NCBI RefSeq assembly: GCF_000281045.1
Contig: NW_008246096.1
Location: 588,497-652,496, forward strand
From: Saprolegnia diclina VS20
Taxonomy: Eukaryota; Oomycota; Saprolegniomycetes; Saprolegniales; Saprolegniaceae
Direction of reading: 5' to 3'
Length of the DNA: 64,000 nt
A model generated the notes under the pieces. The model was not told the DNA's origin. It searched no databases and saw only the letters and a list, made by a program, of their open reading frames with translations. Both the position numbers and the translations under genes were made by a program. Positions 12,544 to 23,754 of this stretch are shown in pieces. How positions within the stretch are numbered: the first letter of the stretch is position 1; each line of letters starts with the position of its first letter.

Positions 12544-13004
12544 GTGCCACTCTTTCATACTAGTACGCACAGGAGCAAGCGACCGAGTGTGTACCCGTCT
12601 TTGCACAAGACACTGCAAAGACTGGACACTTGAAGGGTACTTTAAATGCACGCCAGGGTGGACGCAGCTGCTGCAAGGGCCGCGCCGTGCAAAGCAAGCC
12701 CGGCAAGACCGACCGGATACGGTACGGAGTGGGGAGAGAAAAGGTCAGCGCGCGTGCGCGCCATGGTGCTTGCCAACGACGGGTCGCCGAGCTAGAACGG
12801 AGGCTGCAGCTGGGTTACCTGTCGGTAGCGGTAGACGTTGTGGGTGTATTGCCGAATTGCGGCAGCATGCTGCGGTTGTAGCAGCTCATGGCTGCGGCAC
12901 GGCAGTGTCATGCCACGACTAGCGTCAACCCGCGCTCTGATTGGCTAAAATTACGAAGGGGATGATGATCGAACCATAACGCGGTCGCCAGTTTGACACG
13001 TGCG
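12544..13004. other. Spacer and promoter region of bZIP copy 5
   Basis: No gene seen. GATTGG (reverse CCAAT) at 12939-12944 lies 61 nt before the start codon of the next gene. Confidence 0.5.
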
Positions 13005-13797
13005 ATGACCAAGGAAAACTCACCGCTGCCGGCCGTGCCGGCGCGCCAGCGCAGCCAGCAAAAGTACCGTGCCAAGAAGAAGGAGTCGCAGACGCAGCTC
13101 CAAGACAAGGTCATCCGCCTCCGCGTGCACGTCAAGCAGCTCGAGGACCAACTCGAGAGCCATACGCTAGCGCTGCCGCCGCCCATGCCAACGTTCGCCG
13201 GCCTCGCCAACGTTGCGCGCGAGTTCTTTAGCGTCTTTGAGCACGGCTTTAGCGACCCCGGTCAGCCCGCGTACAAGGACCAGCTGCATTTTCTGTACTG
13301 CACGACGTCGCCCGACTTTAGCTTCATGGGCGAGGTCCGACCGATCATCCACCCAAGAATTCGCTTTGGCTTAAGCAGCGCATGCGTAGGCGGATGGCAT
13401 GTCGATGCTCTTCCGTCAATGGGGCTTCTATACCAAGGTCTTTGCGTCGTTCACACACGTGTGCGACGGCGCCGAGACGATCGCGCTCACCGACGACGAG
13501 ATCATCGTCCAGGCGCGGACAACGCTGCACCTGCGGCTCTCGCGCGCCTCGATCGCAACCATTTACCCGAACCTGATTGCAGTCAACGAGCCGCTCGTGC
13601 AGTCTCTCATTGGCAAGATGCTCCGCGTGCCCATGCACGCGCTCTTCTACATGTACAAGGACACGACCGCTGTCCACACGTTCACCGTCGACGCCGACAT
13701 TGCAACGGCTGCGGTCACGCTTCTCGGCAACGTCTCGGACGCAGCAATCGCGCTCGAGTCGTCGCGCTACGAGTCGAGCGCCAAGCTCAACTTATAA
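13005..13797 (+). CDS. bZIP transcription factor, array copy 5
   Basis: Exons 13005-13334 and 13390-13797 give 245 residues. The basic region RQRSQQKYRAKKKESQ starts about residue 15. Relative to the other copies, RYR is KYR and the canonical Asn position is Arg, the largest departure in the array. The zipper region is LQDKVIRLRVHVKQLEDQL. The shared C-terminal domain shows TSPDFSFMGE at the intron, MLFRQWGFYTKVF, LRLSRASIATIYPNL, LIGKMLRVPM and LFYMYK. The start is the first ATG of the open frame, 61 nt after a CCAAT box. Binding specificity is unknown and may differ strongly from ordinary bZIPs. Confidence 0.87.
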
Positions 13798-14289
13798 GTC
13801 GAAACCCTAAGTCGAAAATCGACGTTCGATGAAGCAAGATGAAGCAGGCTTTCCGCACATCCCAAGTCACGTGATCATGGTGGGTGGTCCAACGTGTGCA
13901 CGCAAAAGGTGGTGGGTAGCTTGCTGTACATGCAAGGCGACTCGTTGAAGAAGCAGGTGCGTCCCGTCATCACGGGGTCGTGTGATTCCTGTGCGATCGC
14001 GTCATGGGCTTGCATATGGCACAGATCGCGCATCAAGTCGTCCGAACACGGGCCTCTCGTCCAGCACAGCGTGAGCCAATTCTTGGGTGGCGGGTGGCTG
14101 CACTTTGTAACAAGATGACAGCTTGTCATCATCTTCCGGAGGTCCCGCAAGCTGCTGCTCGTGTTGCGCTTTGCTATGCGTTCCAAGTTGAACCGGGACC
14201 GCAAGTCGCACGGACCAATCGGAGCCACCGGACGCTTCCGACCGATCGCGCTAAGTTGGGCGTTTGTTACTCGTCACAACGCAGTTTCG
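13798..14289. other. Spacer and promoter region of bZIP copy 6
   Basis: No gene seen. CCAATC at 14215-14220 lies 70 nt before the chosen ATG of copy 6. An in-frame ATG at 14176 precedes this box and is therefore less likely to be the start. Confidence 0.45.
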
Positions 14290-15104
14290 ATGTTCCTGCA
14301 AGCGATCTTGGGCCGCACCATAGACGAGCGCGAGGCGCGGTACCGCGAGCGCAGCCAGACCAACCAGCGCCGGTACCGCCTGCGCAAGAAGGCGGCGCAC
14401 GCGCGCCTCGAGCACGACGTCCTCGCACTGCGCCACGCCAACGACGCACTCGTGAGCGAACTCCGCATGGCGCAGGGCATCTGCGTTGTCCACGAGCGCG
14501 CAACCCGCGTCGCGCACGACTACTTTAGCCTCTTTGAACACGGGCTCCGCGGCTCGCCCATCGAGATGCAGCGCAGCTATCTGCGCACCGTCATGTCGCC
14601 CAACCTCGTCGTCATGGGCGACGCACGGGTACGTGCTTGTGTCAGCCTTTGCCTCATGGATCACAGGTCGACGGCGCCACCAAGCTCCTCGAGCAGCTCC
14701 ACCTGTACACGACGCTCTTCGAGCATCATCTGCGCCTCGAGCACATCGAGGTCGTTGTCGACACGGACGACGACGTCGTCGTCAAGACGATCGGGTGCAT
14801 CTCGCTACGGCTAACGCGGCGCGCGATCATGATCCTCTACCCAAATTTGGTCGGCGCCAACGAGGGAGCCGTGCAGCAACTCGTCGGCCGCATGCTCCAA
14901 GTGCGCGTGGTGAGCCACTTTTACATCAGCAAGACGACAGGGCTCGTCGAAGCGCTCGTGGGGGACGCTGACACGATGCTCGCGATCGCCAACCTCCTTG
15001 GGGACGTCACACAGTCCGAGCTCGCGCTCCAGAGCTCGGCGCTACGCCCGAACACCGAGATTGTCCTCGATGACACCATCTTGGAGCTCTCGTCGGCAAC
15101 CTAG
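14290..15104 (+). CDS. bZIP transcription factor, array copy 6
   Basis: Exons 14290-14628 and 14667-15104 give 258 residues. The basic region ERSQTNQRRYRLRKK has Ser at the canonical Asn position. The zipper is LEHDVLALRHANDALVSEL. This intron ends in CAG, where most introns in the window end in TAG. The C-terminal domain keeps TVMSPNLVVM at the intron, then KLLEQLHLYTTLF, LRLTRRAIMILYPNL, LVGRMLQVRV and HFYISK. It is the last of the six-gene run and ends 81 nt before the start of the armadillo-repeat gene. The start choice rests on the CCAAT box and on the length of the other copies. Confidence 0.85.
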
Positions 15105-15185
15105 TCGGAATATATATCCATCCAAAACCAATCTAATGACCTTTACGTTACGGGCGCGATCTTTGTCGAGGAAGAGGTCAGTGTT

Positions 15186-16827
15186 ATGACGGCGCTTCCG
15201 GCACCGACCTTGGTGTGCTACCGGGTGGCGCACAGCTGGGCCCTTCGCGTCAAGTGGCCAGCGGACGACGCGCCATTCGACTCGATCGCGATCGACGTCA
15301 CTGGCTGCTTCAGTCGCCCGCCCGTCGACGGCGCATGGAAGGCCGACGACATCGTGCTTGAGACGCACTGGATCGAGGACCTCGAGAGACATCGCAGTGG
15401 GCCTTGGTACGTGGTCGAGCTGCCACTCTCGTTGTCGCCATCTTATCGCCGACCGCTCGTCGGCTACGTCGTCCAGCTGCGCGCCCTATCTCTTACGTCG
15501 GTCATCTACTTTTGTACCAGGTTGGGTCACCCTCATCACGATGCGTGTGTCTCTAGAGGTCCATGCTCGCAGTTTCTCCGGCGCATCGAGATGCGTATGA
15601 GCTGCCATGCCACTAGGATGATCATCGACATTGCTCTAGCGGCCGATACGACCAAGGACGTTGTGCTCGCCGCGCGGCGCACGGGTCTCCGCACCCTCTT
15701 GGAGCTTGTGCAGCACTACGCGCTGGACGCTAACGTGGCGAGTCGCAGTGCCAGCGCCATTGTGTATCTCTTGCGTCAAAGCGGTGACGACAACGACGTC
15801 AGCAGCGACGACGAGGCCGCGTCACGACCGTCAACCGAGCTCCACGACTACGACCTCGTGCTCGACACGTGGCAAGTGCTCCTGCGACGCATGGAGTCGT
15901 TTCCGGAGCATGTTGACCTTCAGCGATGGGGCATTTGTGCAGGGCGGGCTCTGTATGTGCGACTTTTGAGCATCGTCCCCGACGCTACCGCGAGTAGGAC
16001 ACCCCATGCTCGACGGTACTATCTGATGGAGATGTAGGTCTTCAAGGAACGTTTGTGGGTTTTGTCACGGCGCTCATCAAGGCGGTCGACCGCTACGATG
16101 GCCACCACGGACTTGTCACGAGCTCCTGCGATGTCCTCGCCGAGCTCTTTGAGCACCAGCGCAGTAGGCACCGAGGCTGCACCAAGACTGCAAGACGTCT
16201 GTAGATGTGCTTGTCAGTGTCGTCGGCGACCGCAGTGGTATCGAAGCCATCGTCGGTACCATGCGCTTGAACCGCGAGAACCTCGAGGTCTGCCGCGCCG
16301 GCGCCCAAGTCCTCATCCTGTGCTGCTTTGTCGACGGTACGCTACGAGATGATGAGCGCTATCGCATGGAATTCGCATGAGCTAGTGACTCTGCAACATG
16401 CAGCCAAGCAAGAGGGCCTCTTACCGCTGTGCCAAACGACGCTCGCCAACGCAGTGCTAGGTACGCGGTCAACGCTATGCCAAGAGAGGTTATCGCGCGA
16501 CTAGAGGAGAACACGCCGGTCTTCGACCTTGTCACGTGCCTCGAGCTCATGATGCAGAACTGTGGCCTTCTCTCAAGCGCCAATGCGACGCTGTCGCGCA
16601 TGACGTACCCGGACGGCGCAGTCGCGACGATCGTGTGCACGGACGCCGTCGCCAACCGTGTGGGCGGGAAGCGGCGCGAGGTGGCCGCCATGACCATTAC
16701 GCGCTTCTTCCGTCACATCGTCTCGCTCCAGCGCATGGGCTCTGGGCCCATGAGCCTCCTTGCGGTCCTCCACGCTGTCGTTGCCCGCGACGAGGTCAAT
16801 GAGTTTGTCCCAAACGATCGGAAATAG
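15186..16827 (+). CDS. Armadillo-repeat protein with N-terminal fibronectin-III-like region (approximate gene model)
   Basis: The ATG at 15186 opens a frame whose first 100 residues resemble a fibronectin-III fold, including an [10 protein letters not shown] segment at about 15565-15597 typical of the end of such a domain. After about 15620 the coding turns to helical armadillo-like repeats ([19 protein letters not shown], then [19 protein letters not shown] near 16240). The last exon starts near 16506 ([20 protein letters not shown]) and stops at 16827. Several introns are needed (about 16034, 16150-16210, 16335-16385, 16451-16505), and I could not fix all boundaries. Such proteins act as protein-binding scaffolds; no specific partner is evident. 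SepSecS starts 66 nt downstream on the same strand. Confidence 0.6.
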
Positions 16828-16893
16828 TGTTGCATTATGTGTGGGACAAACATGCTGGGACAAACGTATCTCCCGTATTGTGCGATTTGGAGC

Positions 16894-18699
16894 ATGCAGA
16901 GCAGTGTCAACCAGAAGCTCGCCACGGACTTTGTCGACGCCGCGTACATTCGCCAGGGCAGCGACGCGCTCAAGAGCCACGAGAAGAAGCTCACTGCGCT
17001 CCTCGCCCAGCGCAAGCTTCCGGAGGACGGCTGGGACGACCTCAGCATCCAGTGCTTGCTCAACGACTTGGCCCAAATGGACAGCAACAACTTTGCTCAC
17101 AATGCAGGCGCGGGCGAGCGCGAGGCCCGCGTCGCAAGCAGCCTCGTGCGCAACCGCTGCTTCCATCTCGCCCACGGCGTCGGGCGGTCGGGTGACATTT
17201 GCGCGATCCAGCCCAAGGCCGCCGGATCCTCTCTCCTCGTGCAACTCACCAACTGCCTCGTCTTGGACATGCTCCACCTCGCTGGTAGGCGCGGTCATCC
17301 CTTCCCATGTAGTAGCGAACGACTTTTGTGTGTCCAAAGGCGTCAAGAATGCCAAGAGCGCGATCGTCCTCCCGGTGGCCACGGGCATGGCGCTGCTCTT
17401 TGCGATGCTGACGCTCCAGGCGCAGGCGCGCGTGCCGGGCCGTCCGCACACCAAGCGCTACGTGCTCTGGCCGCGCATCGATCAAAAGTCGTGCTTCAAG
17501 TCCATGGTCACCGCCGGTACGCATGCGACCTCACCCGATCAACATTTGATGGCGCACATAGGGCTCGAGCCTGTTGCGATCGAGAACGTCTTGGACGGCG
17601 ACGAGCTGCGCACGGACCTCGCGGCGCTCGAAGCCAAGGTGCGCGAACTTGGGCCCGAGAACATTCTGTGCGTGCTCTCGACCACGAGCTGCTTTGCGCC
17701 GCGCGGGTACGACCGCGTCGACGAGATCGCGCAGCTCTGCCGCCAATATGATATTGGTACAATATTTCGTCGCTGCCTGCTGTGCTTCTTCAAGCCTACT
17801 AGGGCACGTCATCAACAATGCATACGGACTCCAGTCGTCCAAGTGCACGCACCTCGTCAACCAAGTACGCTCCAAGTAGCTCACGGACGACGACGAGGTT
17901 AGGGTTGCGCGTGTAGGCTTTTCGTGTCGGGCGCGTCGACGCGTGTATTCAGAGCACAGACAAGAACTTCCTCGTGCCCGTCGGCGGCGCTGTCATCTGC
18001 GGCTCCGACAAGGCATTTGTGCAAGCGATCGGCAAGCTGTACCCAGGTAGATCGCGCAGCTTCAGTGTTTTATGGGCGAGCGTCGAGCAGGACGCGCGAG
18101 CAATGCGCCAGCGCTGGACCTTTTCATTACGATGCTGCACCTCGGTCGACGCGGCTACAAAGCGCTTCTCGACGAACGCAAGCGGCTCGTGCCCTACTTT
18201 CACGCAGCGCTCACGTCGGTCGCTACCGCTTACGGCGAGCGCGTTCTCGAGACGCGGCACAACGATGTACACTCTGTCTATAATCCTGTATACAAACTCA
18301 TATACATGTAGATTTCGTTTTGCATGACCTTGAGCCACGTCACCGGCAAGGACGCGACGTTCCTCGGCTCGATGCTCTTTTCGCGCGGCGTCTCGGGCAC
18401 TCGGTACGCCCATATCTGCGAACGTAGTAACATGGTCTCTGACGCTAGTGTCGTCACGGGCACGGCGAACGCGACGATCGTGGGGCATGAGTTCGTCGGC
18501 TTTGGCGCGCACTCAGCGACGTACCCGACAGCGTACCTCTCGGCGGCCTGTGCGATCGGCATGACCCAAGACGTAGACCCTACCCACTGTGTCGAATTGA
18601 TACATTGATACATAGGAGATCGACGTGTTCATCACGCGGCTCGCCAAGACGCTGGGCGATTTCAAAGCCAAGACTCCACCCAAGACCATTGTCGTCTAG
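16894..18699 (+). CDS. SEPSECS: O-phosphoseryl-tRNA(Sec):selenocysteinyl-tRNA synthase (SepSecS)
   Basis: PLP enzyme that converts phosphoseryl-tRNA(Sec) and selenophosphate to selenocysteinyl-tRNA, the last step of selenocysteine synthesis. Nine exons (16894-17284, 17340-17516, 17562-17756, 17803-17864, 17917-18046, 18091-18266, 18312-18403, 18449-18572, 18616-18699) sum to 1431 nt, 476 residues, close to the animal enzyme's 501. Diagnostic segments are [65 protein letters not shown] and [11 protein letters not shown]. The PLP lysine is in [13 protein letters not shown] chose the ATG at 16894 (A at -3); one at 16837 is in frame. The second exon's acceptor is AAG, required by the conserved LAGVKNA join. 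Its presence implies that the organism makes selenoproteins. Confidence 0.96.
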
Positions 18700-18733
18700 C
18701 TGCTTTCTATTACACCAATCCTGTGCACCTCTA

Positions 18734-21700
18734 TTACTTCTTCTTGTTGGCCTTGGCCGTCGTCTTGGTCGCCTTCTTCTCGTCGCGGCGGATCTCGACA
18801 GCCCACTCTTCGGCGAGCGCGTCGGCCATCGCGTCGGCCGCCGCAGCCGCGTCCAGCTCTTGCCGGCCCTTGGCACCGGCGACCGCGCGCTCCGTGAACG
18901 TCTCAATGTACTTGTGGCACTCGACGACGCGCGGGTCCTCTTCGCCAAACACCTCCGTGTAGAGGCTCAGCACCTTTTGCTCGTACGCGAGCGCCTCGCG
19001 GAAGCCGCCGACAAGAACGCACGCCATCGCCATCGCATGGAGCGTCCCGGCGGCCTGGAGACGGTCGAGCTCGCCGCGGCGAAGCGCTTCGCGGTGGCAC
19101 GTGAGCGCCAGCGCCACGTGGCCCACGTCCTGGCACATCATGCCGAGCTTGTAGTAGAGGACGCTCGTCTCCGGGTAGTGCGGGCCGGCCGCGACCTCGA
19201 GGATCTGGATCGCCCGCGTCATGTGCGCAACCGCCTGCGCCGTCTCGGCGTTCGCGTGCATGTACAGCGCGAGGTTGGCGTGCGCGAACGCCGTGTCGTA
19301 GTAGTCGAGGCCCTTGAGCTGCGAGTAGAGGCCAAGCGCGCGGCGCTGGGACGCAATCGCGCCCGGGACATCGCCCGCGTGGTAGAGCGCCGTGGCCGTC
19401 GACGCGCACACAAGCGCCGCGTCTTCGTGGCTACCACCGCACACCTGGTAGAGGAGCGACGAGGCGTCCTGGAGCATCTCGTACGCCGGCGCAAGCACGC
19501 CCTGCGAGAGGAGGTACCGGCCACGCTCGATGAGCGTCGCGGCCTGCACAAACGCATGCGCGGGCGCCGACGTCTTGACGACCGGCACGACGCCCGTCAC
19601 ATCGTCGGCCGCAAACGGGTACTCGGCGTCAAAGTTGTACTGGCGACTCGCAACCTGCCAGCCGAGGCGCTGGCACACGCGGCGAAGGAGCGGCGTCTTG
19701 TGCGCGCGCACGGGCTCCGGCGTCGCCTCCTTCTTGCCCTTCTTGGCCTTCTTGGGCGCCGAGGCCGGCCAGAAGCGGAGCGTGTAGCCAAAGCGCGTCT
19801 GGACGTCCGACGAAATGCGAGCCCAGAGCGAGCTCGCATCGAGGTCCGGGATCGCGTCCGGCGCGAGGCTCAAGGCCGCAACGTTGGCCGTGAGGTCGTC
19901 AAGGGTCGTCGTCGTCGTCGGGCGCGGTGCGCCGAGGAGCGCGTTGAGCACCTGGAGGAGGACGCTGCCGGGAGTCGTGCGCAGAGACGGGTGCGACAAG
20001 AAGAGCTGCGACACAATGTGCTTGAGCGAGCGCGCAATCATCTCGACTTCGAGGATCTCGGCCACGTACTTGGACACGTGCGGCTCAAAGCTCGCGCAGA
20101 GCGACGCGATCTTGCCGAGGTACCGGAGGTTGATGCCGCACGCGTGGAGCATGTCGGTCAAGGCCGTGCCGTCGACCGGGTACATGGCGCCGCGACGCAG
20201 ATCCGCCACGAACGCCGGAATCACCATCGTCTGAAGGTACGCCGCCGCGTCCTTGGCGACCGTCTCGTCCTCCGCCGCAAGCGTCGCATCCGTCGACGAC
20301 GCATACGGCATGAGCACGTTCGTGTTGAAGCGCAGCGTGGCGGCCTCCGCTTCCTCGTCTTCGGTCTTGGCCTCGTCCGCCTTGGCCTCGTCCGTCTTGG
20401 CTTCGTCCGACGTGGTCTCAGTTTCAGTCGTCTTGGCCGCCTGCTTGGCTTGGTTGGCCTTCCAGCGCGCGTAGAGCTGCACGAGTTCGGGGCGGAGGAG
20501 CGCCGTGTACTTGCCAGCGTCCGCGTCCGCAAGGAGCGACGCGCGCGACGCCTCGTTCACCGTGTCGCTCTCGGGGTTGTAGAACGTGTAGTCTTTGGGC
20601 GTGATGCGGACAAGGTCCAGAATGTAGTGGCGGTTGTCCGACCCGAGGATGCCCTTGGCCTCGACGGGGCCGCAGAGCGCGACGGGCGCGGACCCGGCCT
20701 CGCCGGACGGCGCCTCGTCGCTGCCGCCCGACGGCGCGACCGTGCGCTCGGCAATCAAGAGCGTCTCCGCCGCCGTTTGCATCATCGCATGCATCTCAGG
20801 GTTCGACGCGATCGTCTTGCCGCCGTCGACCGAGCCGTAGACGAGCTTGGAGGCCGCTTCGCCCTGGAGGATGCCAGGAATGATGCTCTGGCCAATGATG
20901 CGCACGCCGAGGTAGTCGACAACGACGGTCGCCAACGTGTGGAGACCCGTGACGTCCGCGGCGTTGTAGGCCTTGACGCCCTGCAGGTCGTGGTTGGCCG
21001 ACGAGTACGCGTTTTCGTGGTTGTTGTCGGCGTCGGTCGCCACGTGCTTCTGGCCCTCGACCGCGCGCGAGAAGAAGATGTGGTTGTACACGTAGACAAA
21101 GGCCGACTCGTCGTCCATCGGGTTGATCGACGGGATCGTGCCGTCGACGATCGCGATCGCACCGGCGGTCGCGGCTTCGGCAAACTCAGCCATGATCTTG
21201 AAGAGCACGCGGGACCGCACAATTTGCTCGCGGAGCGTCGCGTTCGGGAGCTCACGCGCGCACTGGTACTCCTCGTTCCAGTCGCGGATGACGCCACGCT
21301 CGTCAATGCCGACGCTCAGGTCGTCCTGCGCGCGGTTGGCATCGAACGTGTGGGCCGATGCGTTGAGCGGCGTCGTCCAGACGAGCGACTGCGCGCCGGC
21401 CGAGGCCTGCACCATGGCTTCGACCGACGACGCACCGGCCGTCGCCCACGCCGCCGCCGTCGAGAGGAGCTTGGCGTACTGCGCGGCAAAGAGAGGCGAC
21501 GCCGCCGAGAGCACGTCAAGGAGCAAGTGGTGGTGGCTCGCCGCGGGCCGCGGGTCGAACGACGTCTTGGAGCTCTTGTTGATGTAGAAACCCGCAACGT
21601 GCGCCGTGATCTGGTGCACCGATTTGTCCGTGAGCGTTACTTCAAGGTACGTGAGGTCGCCGGCAAGCTTGCGCGGGCCCGGCGGCGGGTTGAAGCCCGA

Positions 21701-22469
21701 GACAACGATGCTCTCGATGCACTTGGGCAACGTCGCGTCCAACGGCGTCTCCTCCGGCGTCGCGTTGTTGCTGGCCTTGGCCTCGGCCTTCTTCTTGCCC
21801 TTGGACTTTTTCGGCTGGTCCTTCTTCTCCGCGTCGGCGGCCTTCTTGGCGCCTTGCAGCGCAACGGGCTGGTACAAGGTCGCAAGCGACGGCTCGACGG
21901 GGACGACGAGGCCTTCAAGCTTGCTGTGAATGTCCTTGAGGAGCTTGAGCTGCTTGTCTGTTTCTTGCTTGGGCGTGAGCTTCTTCTCTTCGATCGTCTT
22001 CTTGGGCGCGAGCGCGGTCGCCGACTGCGGAATCGGCGGGTTGGCCATGATGTCGCGGAAGCGGCGGACCTGCGCGCGGACCTTGCGGACGTCGTACCGG
22101 TCGTGGATCATGCGCACGTTGAACGACGTCGTCGTCTCGTCCCACGCCGCGAGGTAGTCGCCAAACTCGATAAAGTCGTTGAGCGGAATCCTACCGCCAT
22201 GATTAGCCATCCTGCAAGTTGCTGCATTGCGCATACCATTGGTCTTCGGGGATCTGCAGCTCCAAGTGGTAGCACGTGTGGTGGGCCAAGACCGGGAACT
22301 CGGCGATCATTTGGCGCAGCGTCATGACCGTGTCGAGCGGGCTCACATGCTCGAGCATGATGGCGTCCTTGGCGCCCGGGCCTTCCACGTGCACGGAGAC
22401 CGTGTTGGGCTCGTCGACTTGCGGGGCAGGGGCAGCGGCAGCAGCGGCTTCGGTCATGGCTTCTCCCAT
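18734..22469 (-). CDS. CLU: Clustered mitochondria protein (CLU/CLUH family)
   Basis: Cytosolic protein that binds mRNAs for mitochondrial proteins and is needed for even distribution of mitochondria. Two exons, 22469-22237 and 22211-18734, give 1236 residues, a normal family length. In order: an alanine-rich start, the ubiquitin-like CLU-N region, the join into GGRIPLNDFIEFGDYLA, the central CLU domain (HSTT-free here, with WNEEYQCARELPN and TDADNNHENAYSSANHDLQG), the eIF3-p135-like segment, and C-terminal TPRs (YYDTAFAHANLALYMHAN, YYKLGMMCQDVGHVALAL). Lysine/alanine-rich linkers lie near residue 170 and at the C-terminus. The two exons are joined across only 25 nt (22212-22236, GTATGC...TTGCAG), which must be either a very short intron or an assembly frameshift. 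The start could instead be the ATG at 22457. Confidence 0.95.
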
Positions 22470-23754
22470 CAGGTTACCGAAGCGAGGCGACGTTTGCAAA
22501 ATAACCCATCAGCCCACACCACCGCTCCACCGTGTACTGGGATACCTACCCGACAGTCCCTGCCCACGAGCTTCAAGTTGCCTTTTTTAATGTTTCGATA
22601 TATTTAGCAAGATATATGCACTATTTTTTAAAAAGGGAAGGGGATCGACGATGACGCAATACACCTTAGGAGATACGGAAAACGGATATGCGCCTGGCGA
22701 CCCGCGCGCCATTTTTATGTTGTGTCCATGGACCTTGTATTTTGTATGTAATTTTGAAGCGCAAAGCGTGCTCGCTTTTCGGTTTTCCTACCCGACCTTG
22801 ATCCACATCAACCGGAGGATTGTTCCATGAGCTTCAGAAGATACGACAGAAGCGAGGCAGCCGACACTTCGAGAAGGACGCTGGCGACGACAAAGCAAAG
22901 CGGCGACCCGACCCATGACGCCATACCACACCGTCGCGGCCGAGCCCATGTACGCGACTCTCGGTAAGCCTTGCTGGTTGACGCGACAGGTAGTAGCCGC
23001 CGGTCGATCAGTAGCTTGCGCTAGGACGCACCATGGCGCACCTGGCGTCGTCGACAAGTATGGCAACCCCAATCTTCGGGCGACTTCTTGCTTGTGCGAT
23101 CGCTACAATGCGTCGACGACCCATGAGCGCAGTTGGCCGCGTGCGATTGTCGATTCGGCAATGAGACGGTGCTGTTGCGCTCTTGCACAGGCTTGGCGTT
23201 GTTAGCATTTCGAGTCCCATCATCTTGGTCACAGAGGCTCCATTATGCTGGCGGAGTCGGCGCTGGCACGCAGCAATGCTGGTCCGAGCGTGGTAGATCT
23301 GCCAATACGTCTGCACGACGCAACATTCGCACTTTGCGCAGAGGTCATGCATATGCACAGGGCTATGACTGTGTCCACACAAGCTAGTGCGCAGCATGTA
23401 CTGACAACGACGCTTGCGGCATCCCTTGGTAAGTACATTATGAAATCAAATGGCCGGCTGAACAGAGATGCTTTCAGTAACTAGAGCTGGAGCCAGGGGT
23501 ACGTACAATGTAATAGCTCTATTATGTTCCCAAGGCTAGAGCATCCTAATTGCCTCGGGTTCTTCCCTTGCTTGCACCTTCATGTAGCACTTGGCCGGCT
23601 CGGGAGTATCGACGGCTGGTGGTACGAGCGCATGCGCTCTGCTCTCTGCGAATCCAGCCGCAAATCTCGCCGTCGTGGCATGAGCTGACACGCCGTATCC
23701 GGCATATTATCCGGATACCCCACGTCCAATCAAACGAGGGCTTGACCAGAAGCA
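22470..23754. other. Intergenic region between CLU and the rRNA methyltransferase
   Basis: Divergent promoter region. No coding exons recognised. AT-rich around 22580-22760. CCAATC at 23726-23731 lies 24 nt before the methyltransferase start. Confidence 0.5.

Noticed and set aside
14176-14289. Upstream ATG and 38-residue extension of bZIP copy 6
   Set aside because: A CCAAT box lies inside this stretch and the other copies have short N-termini, so the ATG at 14290 is more likely.
18605-22327. A 1240-codon open frame on the plus strand opposite CLU
   Set aside because: It is Arg/Leu/Val-rich with no domain and lies exactly antisense to a clearly conserved protein. GC-rich third positions of CLU create the stop-free antisense frame.
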